This document shows, in pieces, positions 25,648 to 34,975 of a stretch of 46,770 bases of DNA; position 1 is the stretch's first letter, and every line of letters begins with the position of its first letter. Below the pieces are notes generated by a model. The model searched no databases and was not told the DNA's origin. It was given only the letters and a program-made list of their open reading frames with translations. Made by a program: the position numbers and the translations under genes. This DNA comes from a virus. The DNA lies in the IMG/VR virus record IMGVR_UViG_3300003690_003627, positions 1-46,770 of that record; one strand, 5' to 3'.

Positions 25648-28600
25648 CTATATCTGTCTGTTCTCAAGAGCTTGCGCAACTTGTGATCCTGTGCCTGAGC
25701 CTATCGGTCCTTGCATACCCATCCATGTTCTTTCATTCGACTGTGGGAAGACGCCTGTGTCCACTAATCTACCAGCAGGTAATACATTAGCATTCATATT
25801 AATTGCTGAATAACAGGCTCCGGCGAGCGCATCGCAGTTATGCACGTTTAGTCCGTTTGCTACAAACGACTCGTCTTCTTCAACTGATATATTAGAAATC
25901 AAATATTGGGTACTATATACTGATTGATCAACATCAGTTGCATTAGTTTTTTCTATTTTGTCAACTTTACAGGCTAAAAACCCATTCACAAATTTGTATT
26001 TTGGCTTATTGAATTTAGAAATATCTTTCTTAATAACATAACCCAACATCTTTGACAATCTGTTAAATGAATATGCATCTTGCACCCTAACATTAAACAA
26101 ATCAGCATTATACTGGTATACTCGATTTTTAAAACTACCTGATCTTCCTTTTCGCCTAGATATACTAATTGAACTTACAATTTTTAAAGACAATAACAAT
26201 TGTTGTATTTGGTGAGCCATTTTTTCAGAAGATGTAGTAAAAGTAATCTGTTTTTTCTTTACAAATGAAACCTCGGACCTAGTTCCATCACCTTCAAACA
26301 ACCCTCTTAGAAGATAGGATTTAAATTCACGAGAAGCGGAAAACACAAATAAGGGAATTTCTTTATGAACAGCAGCTTTATGCCCAAACAAGTCTAAAAA
26401 TAACAATTTAATTAACTGGCTATTAATAAAAAGTTGACAAGCATTGTTATTTTGCTGAATGCTAAGAAATCGTTTTCTATCACCAAAAATATCAGATAAA
26501 TATGTAGATAACTTAAGGCGGATCGATGACTCTTTAATGTGGGAAGCAAATGCAATACCGTGGTCATGGAACGATCCCTCTGCTAAAAACAACCCAGATA
26601 TATACCCAAATCCATAATTTAATGGAACATATCGTTTATGCCACTTGCTATTGCCATTATTTTGCCGTATATATTCTACGTCCAATTCCGATTTATTGAC
26701 CCGGCTGTAATCATCAAAACTAGACCCCATAATGTTCGCATGCACTTCAACTTTTACTTTATTATAACGCTCTAGATCAATTGTCTTTTTTTGTTTCTTT
26801 GGTTTAGGATATGACCGTAGGATATAATCATCTTTTCTTATTTGAGATACAGGAATCCATTCAACCTTATTATCTCGTAAGCAATGTATAGGATGGTTAG
26901 ACGTGGCAAACAATGAGAACGAGTAATGAGGCTTTAAACAATATAAATCATCATTTGTAAAACGTGCAGAAACTCCAGTAACTTTTTTAAATTTACCAGT
27001 ATGCGTTAAAACCTTTTCACCAATTCTTACATCTTTTATACATTTTATTCCTTTAGGTGTGTGTATCAGTGTTTCTGGGAGCACACACATATCATCTGTC
27101 TTTGTTCCATCTCCATCTTTTTTAGGTCCAATTCTATAACCTCTAGGAAGAACTTTCTTTTGAAGAGCAATAAGTTCATTCCGCAAAAGCAGAGATTCAG
27201 GTCCATCCTCTGGTATAATTAACTTTTCCGCATTAATTAATTGCTGCAATTCAGAATAAATAATCATCTTATGTGGGTTAGTAAATCTTGTTTCCTTGCT
27301 TGGCAAACCAGCCTTTTGAAGTCTAAGTTTAGACTCAAGGCTGTTCCATGCGTCGAATGTGACCATACCTACACGAAACATCCGTTTTAGAGCAATAACA
27401 AATTCATCTACTACGCTAGCAATAATAGGCTTATTTGCCGTAGGGTGCCAACACTTTAATAAATCAACAACAACCCTATAATCCGCCTGACGAGTTTTTT
27501 CATCAAGAAAAACTTCTTTGTGTACAAGAGCAAGAGCATAATTATGACTTGTGCTTGCAGGATCTAAGTGTAAGAAATACACCTGCCCCGCTCGTCCCAT
27601 AGGCTTAAATTTCATATTGCCCTTAAAACACTTATTGACAAACTCTTCACTAAAGAAATTCTCACCAGCAAGTCCACTAAATTCAGCGCCAAATTCCATG
27701 TTAAACTCTTCTTCGCTCATCTGCCCATAAGTCGATTTCAATGCCTCGTGTGATCGCTCTGGAATTACATCCCACGTAGGCAATCGGCAGGCCAACCTTG
27801 ACGGATCTAAATCAGCAGTAGAAAAAAGCTCCCAGAATTTACCCTCTTTGCCTCTCGGAGATGAAATGCTTATAATTTTACCATCAAAAACAACTTTATG
27901 TATGTCTTCGCCGTCCATGTCCTTAGTAATATTACCTTTTTTATCTAAAACTGGTTCACTACGAAAATAAGTCGCAATAGCAGGAGTTAGAGAAGCATAT
28001 ATACGCTCACCGCCTGCATCGCCACCAGTGTTTTTATACGAAGCGACCTCATCAAGCATTAAAACAAATATACTTTTACCTAATAAGGTACTTGAATTAC
28101 TATGACCAACTTCAATTACAATCGAACCATTTGTTGCTCTACCCATATTTCGACTAGCAAAATGTGCATTATCTTGCTTGTCTCTGTATGTCAACAAACG
28201 AACACTCTCTTGAGTGAGGCCATCTTTAATATATTTGTCTGAAAAATATTTACTGGCAAAAAGCTTATGTTGAATTTCCGCGAATGCAACTACTGCCTGT
28301 GCATGAGAATTAGCTACCGTAAGCAAATGAATTGGGTTGCCAGCACCGATATTATAATACGCATATGGATCTCCGCCAGGACACTCAAGCAATTTCATTG
28401 CCTCATATAAAGCAATAATAGACATAGTATAGTCTTTTCCAGACCTACGACCCCAAACTAAAACCAATTCACGAAACACATCACCATCAAAATACTTCTT
28501 AAGCACGTTGCCACGATCTGCGTTTATCAATCCCAAATCATTACACAATATTATCTCTTCGTCAGTTAATTGGAGATGCTCGTTTCCCCGCGAACCACGA

Positions 28601-28797
28601 TAAAAAACTTTTAATATCAACTGCTGCGCAGGTTTGAGCTTCATAGGATTTTTTTGATAAGGAAATCCTAAATAATCTTCACTATTACAGAACTCTATAA
28701 TATCAGGTATATAAGGTTCTTTGTTCAACCCGATAGAATCTTTGATATCTGATATCAATGAACCAATTGATATTTTTTGCTTTTTTTTCCCTGCCAT
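25648..28797 (-). CDS. terL: Terminase large subunit with intein
   Basis: 1049 codons; 632 residues after removal of the intein (571-987). ATPase: Walker A VWGRRSGKD (residues 114-122), Walker B FVLMLDE (244-250), coupling motif ISSPRG (310-315). Nuclease (RNase H fold): HLDPAST (Asp412), VVDEF (Asp464) and, after splicing, DDM-CDALAGA. The enzyme pumps DNA into the prohead through the portal and cuts concatemers. It starts at the TAATG overlap with the upstream gene. No small terminase subunit was recognised nearby. Confidence 0.95.
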   Translation of the reverse strand: MAGKKKQKISIGSLISDIKDSIGLNKEPYIPDIIEFCNSEDYLGFPYQKNPMKLKPAQQLILKVFYRGSRGNEHLQLTDEEIILCNDLGLINADRGNVLKKYFDGDVFRELVLVWGRRSGKDYTMSIIALYEAMKLLECPGGDPYAYYNIGAGNPIHLLTVANSHAQAVVAFAEIQHKLFASKYFSDKYIKDGLTQESVRLLTYRDKQDNAHFASRNMGRATNGSIVIEVGHSNSSTLLGKSIFVLMLDEVASYKNTGGDAGGERIYASLTPAIATYFRSEPVLDKKGNITKDMDGEDIHKVVFDGKIISISSPRGKEGKFWELFSTADLDPSRLACRLPTWDVIPERSHEALKSTYGQMSEEEFNMEFGAEFSGLAGENFFSEEFVNKCFKGNMKFKPMGRAGQVYFLHLDPASTSHNYALALVHKEVFLDEKTRQADYRVVVDLLKCWHPTANKPIIASVVDEFVIALKRMFRVGMVTFDAWNSLESKLRLQKAGLPSKETRFTNPHKMIIYSELQQLINAEKLIIPEDGPESLLLRNELIALQKKVLPRGYRIGPKKDGDGTKTDDMCVLPETLIHTPKGIKCIKDVRIGEKVLTHTGKFKKVTGVSARFTNDDLYCLKPHYSFSLFATSNHPIHCLRDNKVEWIPVSQIRKDDYILRSYPKPKKQKKTIDLERYNKVKVEVHANIMGSSFDDYSRVNKSELDVEYIRQNNGNSKWHKRYVPLNYGFGYISGLFLAEGSFHDHGIAFASHIKESSIRLKLSTYLSDIFGDRKRFLSIQQNNNACQLFINSQLIKLLFLDLFGHKAAVHKEIPLFVFSASREFKSYLLRGLFEGDGTRSEVSFVKKKQITFTTSSEKMAHQIQQLLLSLKIVSSISISRRKGRSGSFKNRVYQYNADLFNVRVQDAYSFNRLSKMLGYVIKKDISKFNKPKYKFVNGFLACKVDKIEKTNATDVDQSVYSTQYLISNISVEEDESFVANGLNVHNCDALAGACYSAINMNANVLPAGRLVDTGVFPQSNERTWMGMQGPIGSGTGSQVAQALENRQI
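25837..27087 (-). other. Intein with LAGLIDADG endonuclease in terminase
   Basis: 417 residues, Cys571 to Asn987. Block A is CVLPETLIHTPKGIKCIKDV; block B has TSNH; endonuclease motifs are ISGLFLAEGS and LLRGLFEGDG; C-terminus is GLNVHN|C. All standard splicing residues are present. It sits inside the conserved third acidic motif of the terminase nuclease (TDDM|CDALAG), so unspliced protein should lack nuclease activity. Confidence 0.95.
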
Positions 28798-29165
28798 TAT
28801 TCAATATTCCCTATACTAATCTCAAATCCTACTATTGAAGATACATCTGCAAAATCTTGAGAAACTTTTACTTTATTTGAACTCAAGAAATTATCCACAG
28901 ATCCAAAATAACGTGCAACGTGGCTTTGTAGCGTTGACACAAAACTTATTAATTCATTATGAGGTTGAAAATATCTACTTACAACAATAAAATATGTTAA
29001 TTCAATATCATTGCGTAAAGTAAGCTTATCTAAATCATTAACATCAATATCAGAGTCTTTTAAATGCCTCTGCATAGTCTGAACTAACTTAAAAGCCTTC
29101 TCAGAGTCACTTCGTGCACTTCCGATATCATCACTAATAAGTTTATATTCTGCCGCTTTTATCAT
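28797..29165 (-). CDS. Hypothetical protein
   Basis: 122 residues, mainly helical (SDSEKAFKLVQTMQRHLKDS; LRNDIELTYFIVVSRYFQ). The start has no strong SD. TAATG overlap with the terminase. Its size, helical nature and place just before the large terminase make it a candidate small terminase subunit, but no DNA-binding motif is visible, so this is only a guess. Confidence 0.55.
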   Translation of the reverse strand: MIKAAEYKLISDDIGSARSDSEKAFKLVQTMQRHLKDSDIDVNDLDKLTLRNDIELTYFIVVSRYFQPHNELISFVSTLQSHVARYFGSVDNFLSSNKVKVSQDFADVSSIVGFEISIGNIE

Positions 29166-29179
29166 CTTGTTTAATTACA

Positions 29180-29917
29180 TCAAGTAAATGCAATATCCTC
29201 TGAAAACATACGATAATCATACACAACGCCATCGTTGTCCTTTTGTCTCGCTCGTATATAATATTTTCTTGTTCGATCTAGGAATTGAGAAGATTTTGAC
29301 ACATATCGCATACGTCTTGTTAAAAAATTAGACCCTATTCCTTCTGGTGGCAAAACTTTGAACTCATCAACATCTCTTTCAAAGAACCAATTTTCTTGAT
29401 CTTCGTTGCTATGGATATCAAACAATATTTCAGAAAAAACAGCATCTGCTCCAATTTGTAAATCAAAATGATAAAATACAAATTTCTTTGCTTCATCCAA
29501 AATATCAAATTCAAATTCCCAATACCCAACATCAAAAAGATTTTCAGCAGAAACAGGTTTTGCAGGATCCGTAATAGCAGCAAGAATTTCACTTAATTGA
29601 AAATTATTTTCTGTTAAAAATTCATCAAGTGTTATTGTAATAGCTTTAGGGTCTTTAAATTTATTCCTTTTTTCTATATAGCGAAAGAATTCATTAGTCA
29701 CCGGCTGTAAATCTGAATTAATAACATCAAGAGTCTTTGAATTATATAAACTATTAGAAGGCAAAAGTAAATCAACTTTCGTATTAACATCTTTACTTCT
29801 AACTATATTGTCTCTAACTCGCTCAAAAGCATCTTCAACGCGATATAAATAGGCAATAGTCTTGCCCAAATCTACAGACATCAGCCGCCAGCTTTCATTT
29901 TCATTCAATGTTGCCAT
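29180..29917 (-). CDS. Hypothetical virion protein
   Basis: 245 residues, SD GAGG five bases before ATG. The N-terminal half is helical, the C-terminal half beta rich: FDVGYWEFEFDILDEAKKFV, FYHFDLQIGADAVFSEILFD, RKYYIRARQKDNDGVVYDY. The last part resembles a fibronectin type III-like or carbohydrate-binding beta sandwich of phage virion proteins. No family assigned. Confidence 0.55.
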   Translation of the reverse strand: MATLNENESWRLMSVDLGKTIAYLYRVEDAFERVRDNIVRSKDVNTKVDLLLPSNSLYNSKTLDVINSDLQPVTNEFFRYIEKRNKFKDPKAITITLDEFLTENNFQLSEILAAITDPAKPVSAENLFDVGYWEFEFDILDEAKKFVFYHFDLQIGADAVFSEILFDIHSNEDQENWFFERDVDEFKVLPPEGIGSNFLTRRMRYVSKSSQFLDRTRKYYIRARQKDNDGVVYDYRMFSEDIAFT

Positions 29918-29936
29918 TTAAACCTCATTTGAACCT

Positions 29937-30968
29937 TTAGACAGAAGACGCTGTATCTAGAGCAAAAAGCACTCTAGTTAGAGGATCTCCAAATATATTA
30001 ATAGTCCAATCTAAAAAACGTGTACTAAAAAGAGCAGCCTCACCAATAGTAGCTTTTTCTATTAATGTCTTAAAGAAAGGACGTGGACTAAGAAAACCAT
30101 CGAATCCAGGACTCGACATTGCACCGGCGGTTGCCATATAATCTGAACGCATGGCTAACGCAGGCCATCGCCTATCGCTTGCATCCCTGACTGTCAAAGA
30201 ACCGTCATAATCCGCATTATAAAAAAATATCCTTGCAGCATTACTATTCCTAAAGAACGAAAGACTTCCTCGATCCGCAAACCACGACCATGTAAAAGAA
30301 TCATCCTCAACAAACGGGAGTACAACATCGATATATGGATCCAGAAAGATAGTAGAAAAAAGCTCCAATTGAGTGTTGGCAAATTCTTTTTGGAGAAAAT
30401 CTAAGATATCATCTTGATAAGCAACAGCATCTGCTCCCAAAATACCTGAATAAGGATCAACATAAAATTTACCTGTAGCCGATGGCACTTTTTGAAATTC
30501 TTCTGTTTTGTCAAGAAGATCTTCACAAATCTCTTTTGTAGGAGCATCGATACGTGAAGAGATTAAAGCAAATTCGGAATCTGTAGCATCAAAATGCTTA
30601 AAGGAAGCCCTATCATAAAGATAGTTCCTTACCTTTTTACTAAATGAATGATTTAATCTGGAAACTCTTGACGTAGCTGCTATAATATCATTTCCATCCT
30701 TAAAACCACCTGGAACATTAAAACCCAGAACAATAGCCCAGATTGTATGATTAAGCAAAGAGCCAGAAGAAATAGCACTTTTTATTGGGTCAAGCACCTC
30801 TGAATTAAAAGTAGCTTCATTGTCTAATATTTCATTCGTGCTGCACGGGACAGGAACTAACTGGTGCGTTTCTAAAGAATGAATAGACTTATATTTGTTA
30901 GCGACAGCCAAACTATCACTATCCCCTGAGCGATAGACAAATATAACATTCTCTTTGTTGAGGCTCAT
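29937..30968 (-). CDS. TIGR03790-like protein
   Basis: 343 residues. The N-terminus ENVIFVYRSGDSDSLAVANK, then WAIVLGFNVPGGF, the segment ALISSRIDAPTKEICEDLLD, and the C-terminal TRFLDWTINIFGDPLTRV follow the layout of the TIGR03790 family (NVxVVxNxxxxDSxxIAxYY ... IVLTxGVP ... SRLDGP ... GDPL). The family is uncharacterised and known mainly from bacteria. No signal peptide here. In the phage it sits between the terminase and dUTPase genes; a virion or tail-associated role is possible. Confidence 0.5.
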   Translation of the reverse strand: MSLNKENVIFVYRSGDSDSLAVANKYKSIHSLETHQLVPVPCSTNEILDNEATFNSEVLDPIKSAISSGSLLNHTIWAIVLGFNVPGGFKDGNDIIAATSRVSRLNHSFSKKVRNYLYDRASFKHFDATDSEFALISSRIDAPTKEICEDLLDKTEEFQKVPSATGKFYVDPYSGILGADAVAYQDDILDFLQKEFANTQLELFSTIFLDPYIDVVLPFVEDDSFTWSWFADRGSLSFFRNSNAARIFFYNADYDGSLTVRDASDRRWPALAMRSDYMATAGAMSSPGFDGFLSPRPFFKTLIEKATIGEAALFSTRFLDWTINIFGDPLTRVLFALDTASSV

Positions 30969-31021
30969 TTATATAACCCGATAATTGTTATTTAATTATC
31001 GAATTATGAGCTAAATCCCTC

Positions 31022-31543
31022 TTATATCCCCGTAGAGCCGTAACCACCACCTCTGTTGTCTTTTAAATCTTCCTCGGAAAACTCTTTCACCTCTTCAATA
31101 GAGTATTGTTCAACAGGTTTCAGCACTCCTTGTGCAATACGATCTCCATTAAAAACCTTAAACCCTTCTGTTCCCAAATTAAAAAGAACAATTTTAATCT
31201 CATCAAAAAAATCACTATCAATTGTACCCGGGCTATTGATAATTGTAATACCATGTTTAAAAGCGAGTCCACTTCTGGGTCTGACTTGAATTTCGTATCC
31301 TTGGGGAATTAAAGCAGCAAGTCCTGTATGAATAATACATTTTGACATTGGAAGGACATATTCCATACCAGGACGTTGCGATTCATCAACTGGGACCATG
31401 GCATGAAAATCAAAACCTGCTGCATGTGTAGAATGGTAAGCAGGTAAATACGCACCTAGTCGCAATTTCTGGAATTTAAGAACTGGACGTTCTGCCACTA
31501 TGCTCCGCTTCCACGTCATATATTCTACTGATGCTGAATCCAT
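31022..31543 (-). CDS. dut: dUTP diphosphatase
   Basis: 173 residues, perfect SD AAGGAG seven bases before ATG. All five trimeric dUTPase motifs are visible: AAGFD (41-45), RPRSGLA (88-94), GTIDSDF (106-112), GDRIAQ (133-138) and the Gly-rich RGGGYGSTG (164-172) that closes the active site. It hydrolyses dUTP to dUMP and diphosphate, keeps uracil out of phage DNA and supplies dTMP synthesis. The first 25 residues are an extra N-terminal extension. It precedes the head module and follows the ribonucleotide reductase. Confidence 0.96.
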   Translation of the reverse strand: MDSASVEYMTWKRSIVAERPVLKFQKLRLGAYLPAYHSTHAAGFDFHAMVPVDESQRPGMEYVLPMSKCIIHTGLAALIPQGYEIQVRPRSGLAFKHGITIINSPGTIDSDFFDEIKIVLFNLGTEGFKVFNGDRIAQGVLKPVEQYSIEEVKEFSEEDLKDNRGGGYGSTGI

Positions 31544-31585
31544 CTATTTGCTCCTTCGCAATAATCATAACATACATTTTACCAC

Positions 31586-34075
31586 TTAACTACATCTAGA
31601 CCATCCACATCCTTTACACTGGCAACAACCTTCTACTCTAACTAATTCACCTTTGCATTTAGGACATAACTCACCAGTAACCTTAACACCATCTTTAATA
31701 TATTTCTTTAAGACTCTGGCAATAGCTTTAGCAGGCGACTGAAGATCGCCTCGGCATTTCTCAAGCTGATGCACCACAAATGAAGCATCTGCTCCATGAC
31801 GAAATGCCGTACTGATCATACGAGTCAGTGCCTCTTCTTCATCCGAGCAATACGAAGACATATTTTTCAATTCAATATCATCTTCAAACAAACCATGGTA
31901 TCTGCCACGTGATTCACGAATCGTTGCCCCTGTCAAAGAACCTCGTTTAGAATTAAACCCATTATTTCCCACAAATACCTCATATGGTTCATTGTCTTCT
32001 TGTAAAGTTCCGACAACAACAAAATAATGCTCACCTTTCACTGTTGTAAAAAATAATTCTGAAGGCAACGACTTAGGACGCTTTGGCGCATGTGTCTTAA
32101 CAATCTTTACATTTCTTTGTGTTTCATCGAACAACACACCATCTCGACAACCTTCCCGATAAGCCGTGAAACCCTTGCAACCCTTTTCCCAAGCACGCAT
32201 ATATACTTTGGATATTAAATCTTCAGTAGCTTCATTAGGAAGATTACATGTTTTAGAGATAGAATGACAAATCCATTTTTGTGCAGCGGCTTGAATATCA
32301 ACGCTCGCCATCCAATCTACATCCCTAGATGTGGCACCATAATACGGTGATTCTTTTATATCTTTCTTTCCTGTAGCATCCATCCATCTTTGGACACCAT
32401 GGTGAAACACAGAAAAATGTTGCCACTGATCGCCAAGATTATCTGTAAAATCTACTTTTGCATTCATGTCACCTGGTGTTATTTTTTTACGACGAGTATA
32501 TTCAAGCAAATAAGCAGGTTCAATTCCTGATGTTGTCTGTGTTAGCGTGGAGACAGTACCTACTGGAGCCGTCGTCGTTAAAGCTATATTACGTCTTCCA
32601 TATTTACTATGTAATTTAGATAACTCTTCATCAGCAGACAACACTCTATCAAGAAATGGATGATTTTTTTCTATTTTTTTATCAAACATAGGAAAAGCAC
32701 CACGTTCTTTAGCAAGAATGCAACTAGACTTGTATGCATTAACCGCCAGTGTCTTATATATAGCCTCTGTAGTCTCTATAGACTCTACAGAGCCATATGT
32801 CAAATTCAAAGCAGCAATAGTATCCCCTAATGCCGTAACACCCAATCCAGTGCGTCTACCTTTCCTGCAAGTATCTAAAAACTGATTCCACATATCAAGT
32901 TCAATTTTCTTAATATGCGCAGCCTCTGGATCACTCTTAACTTTCTTAATAATTCTTAAAATTAAATCAATTTCTATATCAATCAAATCATCCATTAAGC
33001 GTTGAGCTTTCTGAGCAATTTCTGAGAATAAATCAAAATCAAAAACAGGTTTTTTACTAAAAGGATTTTTCACAAAACTCAACAGATTGATAATTAATAA
33101 TCTACAACTGTCTATACCCATGACAATCTCCCCGCAAGGATTTGTGCTGCGATTACGAAAAGAATCATCTATTTCAGCATAAACATGAGCAGGGCTATAC
33201 GTGTTCATGGCATCCCAGAATAACAAACCTGGTTCAGCACTTTTCCACACCGAATGAGTCAATTTTTTCCATAATTCTTTCGCCGATACTTCACGACGAA
33301 TTTTTGGATTATCGGAATCAACAGGCCAACGTAGTTCAAACTGCTCATCATTTTTTACTGCATTCATAAATTCATCTGAAATACGAATAGATATATTAGC
33401 TCCAGTGACTTTCTTCAAATCCTGTTTAATACTAATAAAAGTTTCAATTTCTGGATGATTAACAGCAATAGACAATAAAAGCGCTCCTCTTCGTCCGCCT
33501 TGTGCAACCTCTCTACACGTATTACTAAACCGCTCCATAAATATACCTATGCCATCAGTAGTACGAGCGGCATTTTGCACAGTAATCCCTGAAGGACGAA
33601 TATTACTGATATCAAACCCCACGCCAGCACGTCTTTTTTGCAGATGTACCATTTGTTGATCAGTATGGCAGATCCCTGCATAGCTATCAGCAGGAGATTC
33701 AACTACAAAACAATTGCCTGCACTCTGGATCTGATAAGGATTCCCAATAGCACTCATTGGAGAACCTTGAGGTACAATATACTTAAAATCTTTTAAAAGT
33801 TCATAAATCTCTTCCTCTGGCATAGGATTATCGTATTTGCTTTCAATCTTCGCAAACTCTTTGGCAATACGATGATGCATATCGTCAGGCGTCAATTCAT
33901 CAAAATTACTATCTAAATCCCGTAAAGCATATTTATCCACAAACACCTTTGCCGCCAAGTCATCACCATTAAAGTACTCAAGTGACTTCTCAAACGCTTC
34001 TTTATAAGAATATTTAGTTTTTTTATCAATATCATTAACGATGATCTCAGGCTGGACGGCAATAGCTACGGGCAT
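31586..34075 (-). CDS. nrdJ: Adenosylcobalamin-dependent (class II) ribonucleotide reductase
   Basis: 829 residues, GGAG seven bases before ATG. Key motifs: SAGNCF (Cys122), RRAGVGFDIS, AQGGRRGA, NPCGE (312-316, active-site Cys314 and Glu316), TTTAPVGTVS in the barrel, and a C-terminal Cys-rich tail CPKCKGEL...CCQCKGCGWSRC that combines a zinc ribbon with the redox cysteines. It reduces ribonucleotides using vitamin B12 and gives the phage oxygen-independent dNTP supply. A 16-codon frame lies just upstream, in frame, separated by TAG. Confidence 0.95.
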   Translation of the reverse strand: MPVAIAVQPEIIVNDIDKKTKYSYKEAFEKSLEYFNGDDLAAKVFVDKYALRDLDSNFDELTPDDMHHRIAKEFAKIESKYDNPMPEEEIYELLKDFKYIVPQGSPMSAIGNPYQIQSAGNCFVVESPADSYAGICHTDQQMVHLQKRRAGVGFDISNIRPSGITVQNAARTTDGIGIFMERFSNTCREVAQGGRRGALLLSIAVNHPEIETFISIKQDLKKVTGANISIRISDEFMNAVKNDEQFELRWPVDSDNPKIRREVSAKELWKKLTHSVWKSAEPGLLFWDAMNTYSPAHVYAEIDDSFRNRSTNPCGEIVMGIDSCRLLIINLLSFVKNPFSKKPVFDFDLFSEIAQKAQRLMDDLIDIEIDLILRIIKKVKSDPEAAHIKKIELDMWNQFLDTCRKGRRTGLGVTALGDTIAALNLTYGSVESIETTEAIYKTLAVNAYKSSCILAKERGAFPMFDKKIEKNHPFLDRVLSADEELSKLHSKYGRRNIALTTTAPVGTVSTLTQTTSGIEPAYLLEYTRRKKITPGDMNAKVDFTDNLGDQWQHFSVFHHGVQRWMDATGKKDIKESPYYGATSRDVDWMASVDIQAAAQKWICHSISKTCNLPNEATEDLISKVYMRAWEKGCKGFTAYREGCRDGVLFDETQRNVKIVKTHAPKRPKSLPSELFFTTVKGEHYFVVVGTLQEDNEPYEVFVGNNGFNSKRGSLTGATIRESRGRYHGLFEDDIELKNMSSYCSDEEEALTRMISTAFRHGADASFVVHQLEKCRGDLQSPAKAIARVLKKYIKDGVKVTGELCPKCKGELVRVEGCCQCKGCGWSRCS

Positions 34076-34090
34076 TAAAATTCTCCAAAT

Positions 34091-34141
34091 CTATAAATAA
34101 TAAATAATAAATCGTGCATCATCAATATCGTCGATATCCAT
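34091..34141 (-). CDS. 16-residue leader frame upstream of nrdJ
   Basis: ATG at 34141 with SD AAGGA six bases upstream, reading MDIDDIDDARFIIYYL and then TAG. After the TAG, five sense codons lead in frame to the ATG of nrdJ at 34075. It may be a leader peptide for translational coupling, or, with amber readthrough, an N-terminal extension of the reductase. Too short to identify; the SD is the main support. Confidence 0.45.
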   Translation of the reverse strand: MDIDDIDDARFIIYYL

Positions 34142-34252
34142 TTCAATTCCTTCTACGAAATTTTACAAATTTCTTTATCACATATAAAACCCGCAGTTAT
34201 ATGATTCTAGGGCACAAAAAAAAATATTGACAGTTAGATCTCTATCTACAAA

Positions 34253-34948
34253 TTACTGATTGTGATGCAAAATCTTCTTCGTAATATACTCTCGATCAAC
34301 CTTTTCTGCTCCACCAAACATCCTCACAGCCTCTTCTATAGTATACCTATCTTCAAACACTTTGTTTTCAGAGCAATTAATAATCCTACGTCCGCATTTA
34401 CAATCCCTAATCCACTCTAAACCCTTAATACAGTTTCTGAGTGTATGGGACTTATGCATAGGATTGACCCCATAGAAATCCGTCTTATCATCTCTGTAGC
34501 AGCAATCCATCGAAACAAGCACTATAGGATCGCAACCCAACAAATAAGCTGTTTGAAAAGCGAGTGGACCTGTAGATCCTCTGCCTTTTAGAAGAGATGG
34601 GTTGTCTGGTAAATCATAATCTCCAGTAGACAGTTTAAAATGATAAAAACGTCCTTGTATGTCTGCCTTGTCACGACAATATTTAATTGCCTGTGTTTTC
34701 AAGATACGGTGTTTGTCTGTGTGCCATAATTGCAAATCTTGCCAAATTAATAAGTGTGGATCGATTTTATAGAAAATTCTATTAATTCCCACAGAAAAAT
34801 AAGAACTAATTAATTTTAAGTTATGGTCATTAAGTGAAGGCCCGTTGCCAAGCACGAAACACGGGGTGCCTGCTAACGCATTACGCCAGTTTTTCACTAA
34901 ATGAACATGTCCAACTGTATATCTTTTCACTCTTTTTCTAATCACCAT
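34253..34948 (-). CDS. DUF115 / MAF-like protein
   Basis: 231 residues, ATG at 34948. Visible: CFVLGNGPSLNDHNL (nucleotide-sugar binding type GNGPSL), SVGINRIFYKIDPHL, and GRGSTGPLAFQTAYLLGCDP, the pattern of DUF115 and of related CMP-sugar transferases. Likely glycan modification of virion or host surface, or a nucleotide-sugar pathway step; family is clear by motif, exact reaction unknown. The 176 bases between this gene and nrdJ hold only the 16-codon leader. Confidence 0.65.
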   Translation of the reverse strand: MVIRKRVKRYTVGHVHLVKNWRNALAGTPCFVLGNGPSLNDHNLKLISSYFSVGINRIFYKIDPHLLIWQDLQLWHTDKHRILKTQAIKYCRDKADIQGRFYHFKLSTGDYDLPDNPSLLKGRGSTGPLAFQTAYLLGCDPIVLVSMDCCYRDDKTDFYGVNPMHKSHTLRNCIKGLEWIRDCKCGRRIINCSENKVFEDRYTIEEAVRMFGGAEKVDREYITKKILHHNQ

Positions 34949-34975
34949 TAGTTATATTTCGGACATAATTACTTA

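Noticed and set aside
34216-34248. Intrinsic terminator after the DUF115-like gene
   Set aside because: The 5-bp stem TAGAT/ATCTA is weak and stands ten bases from the T9 run.
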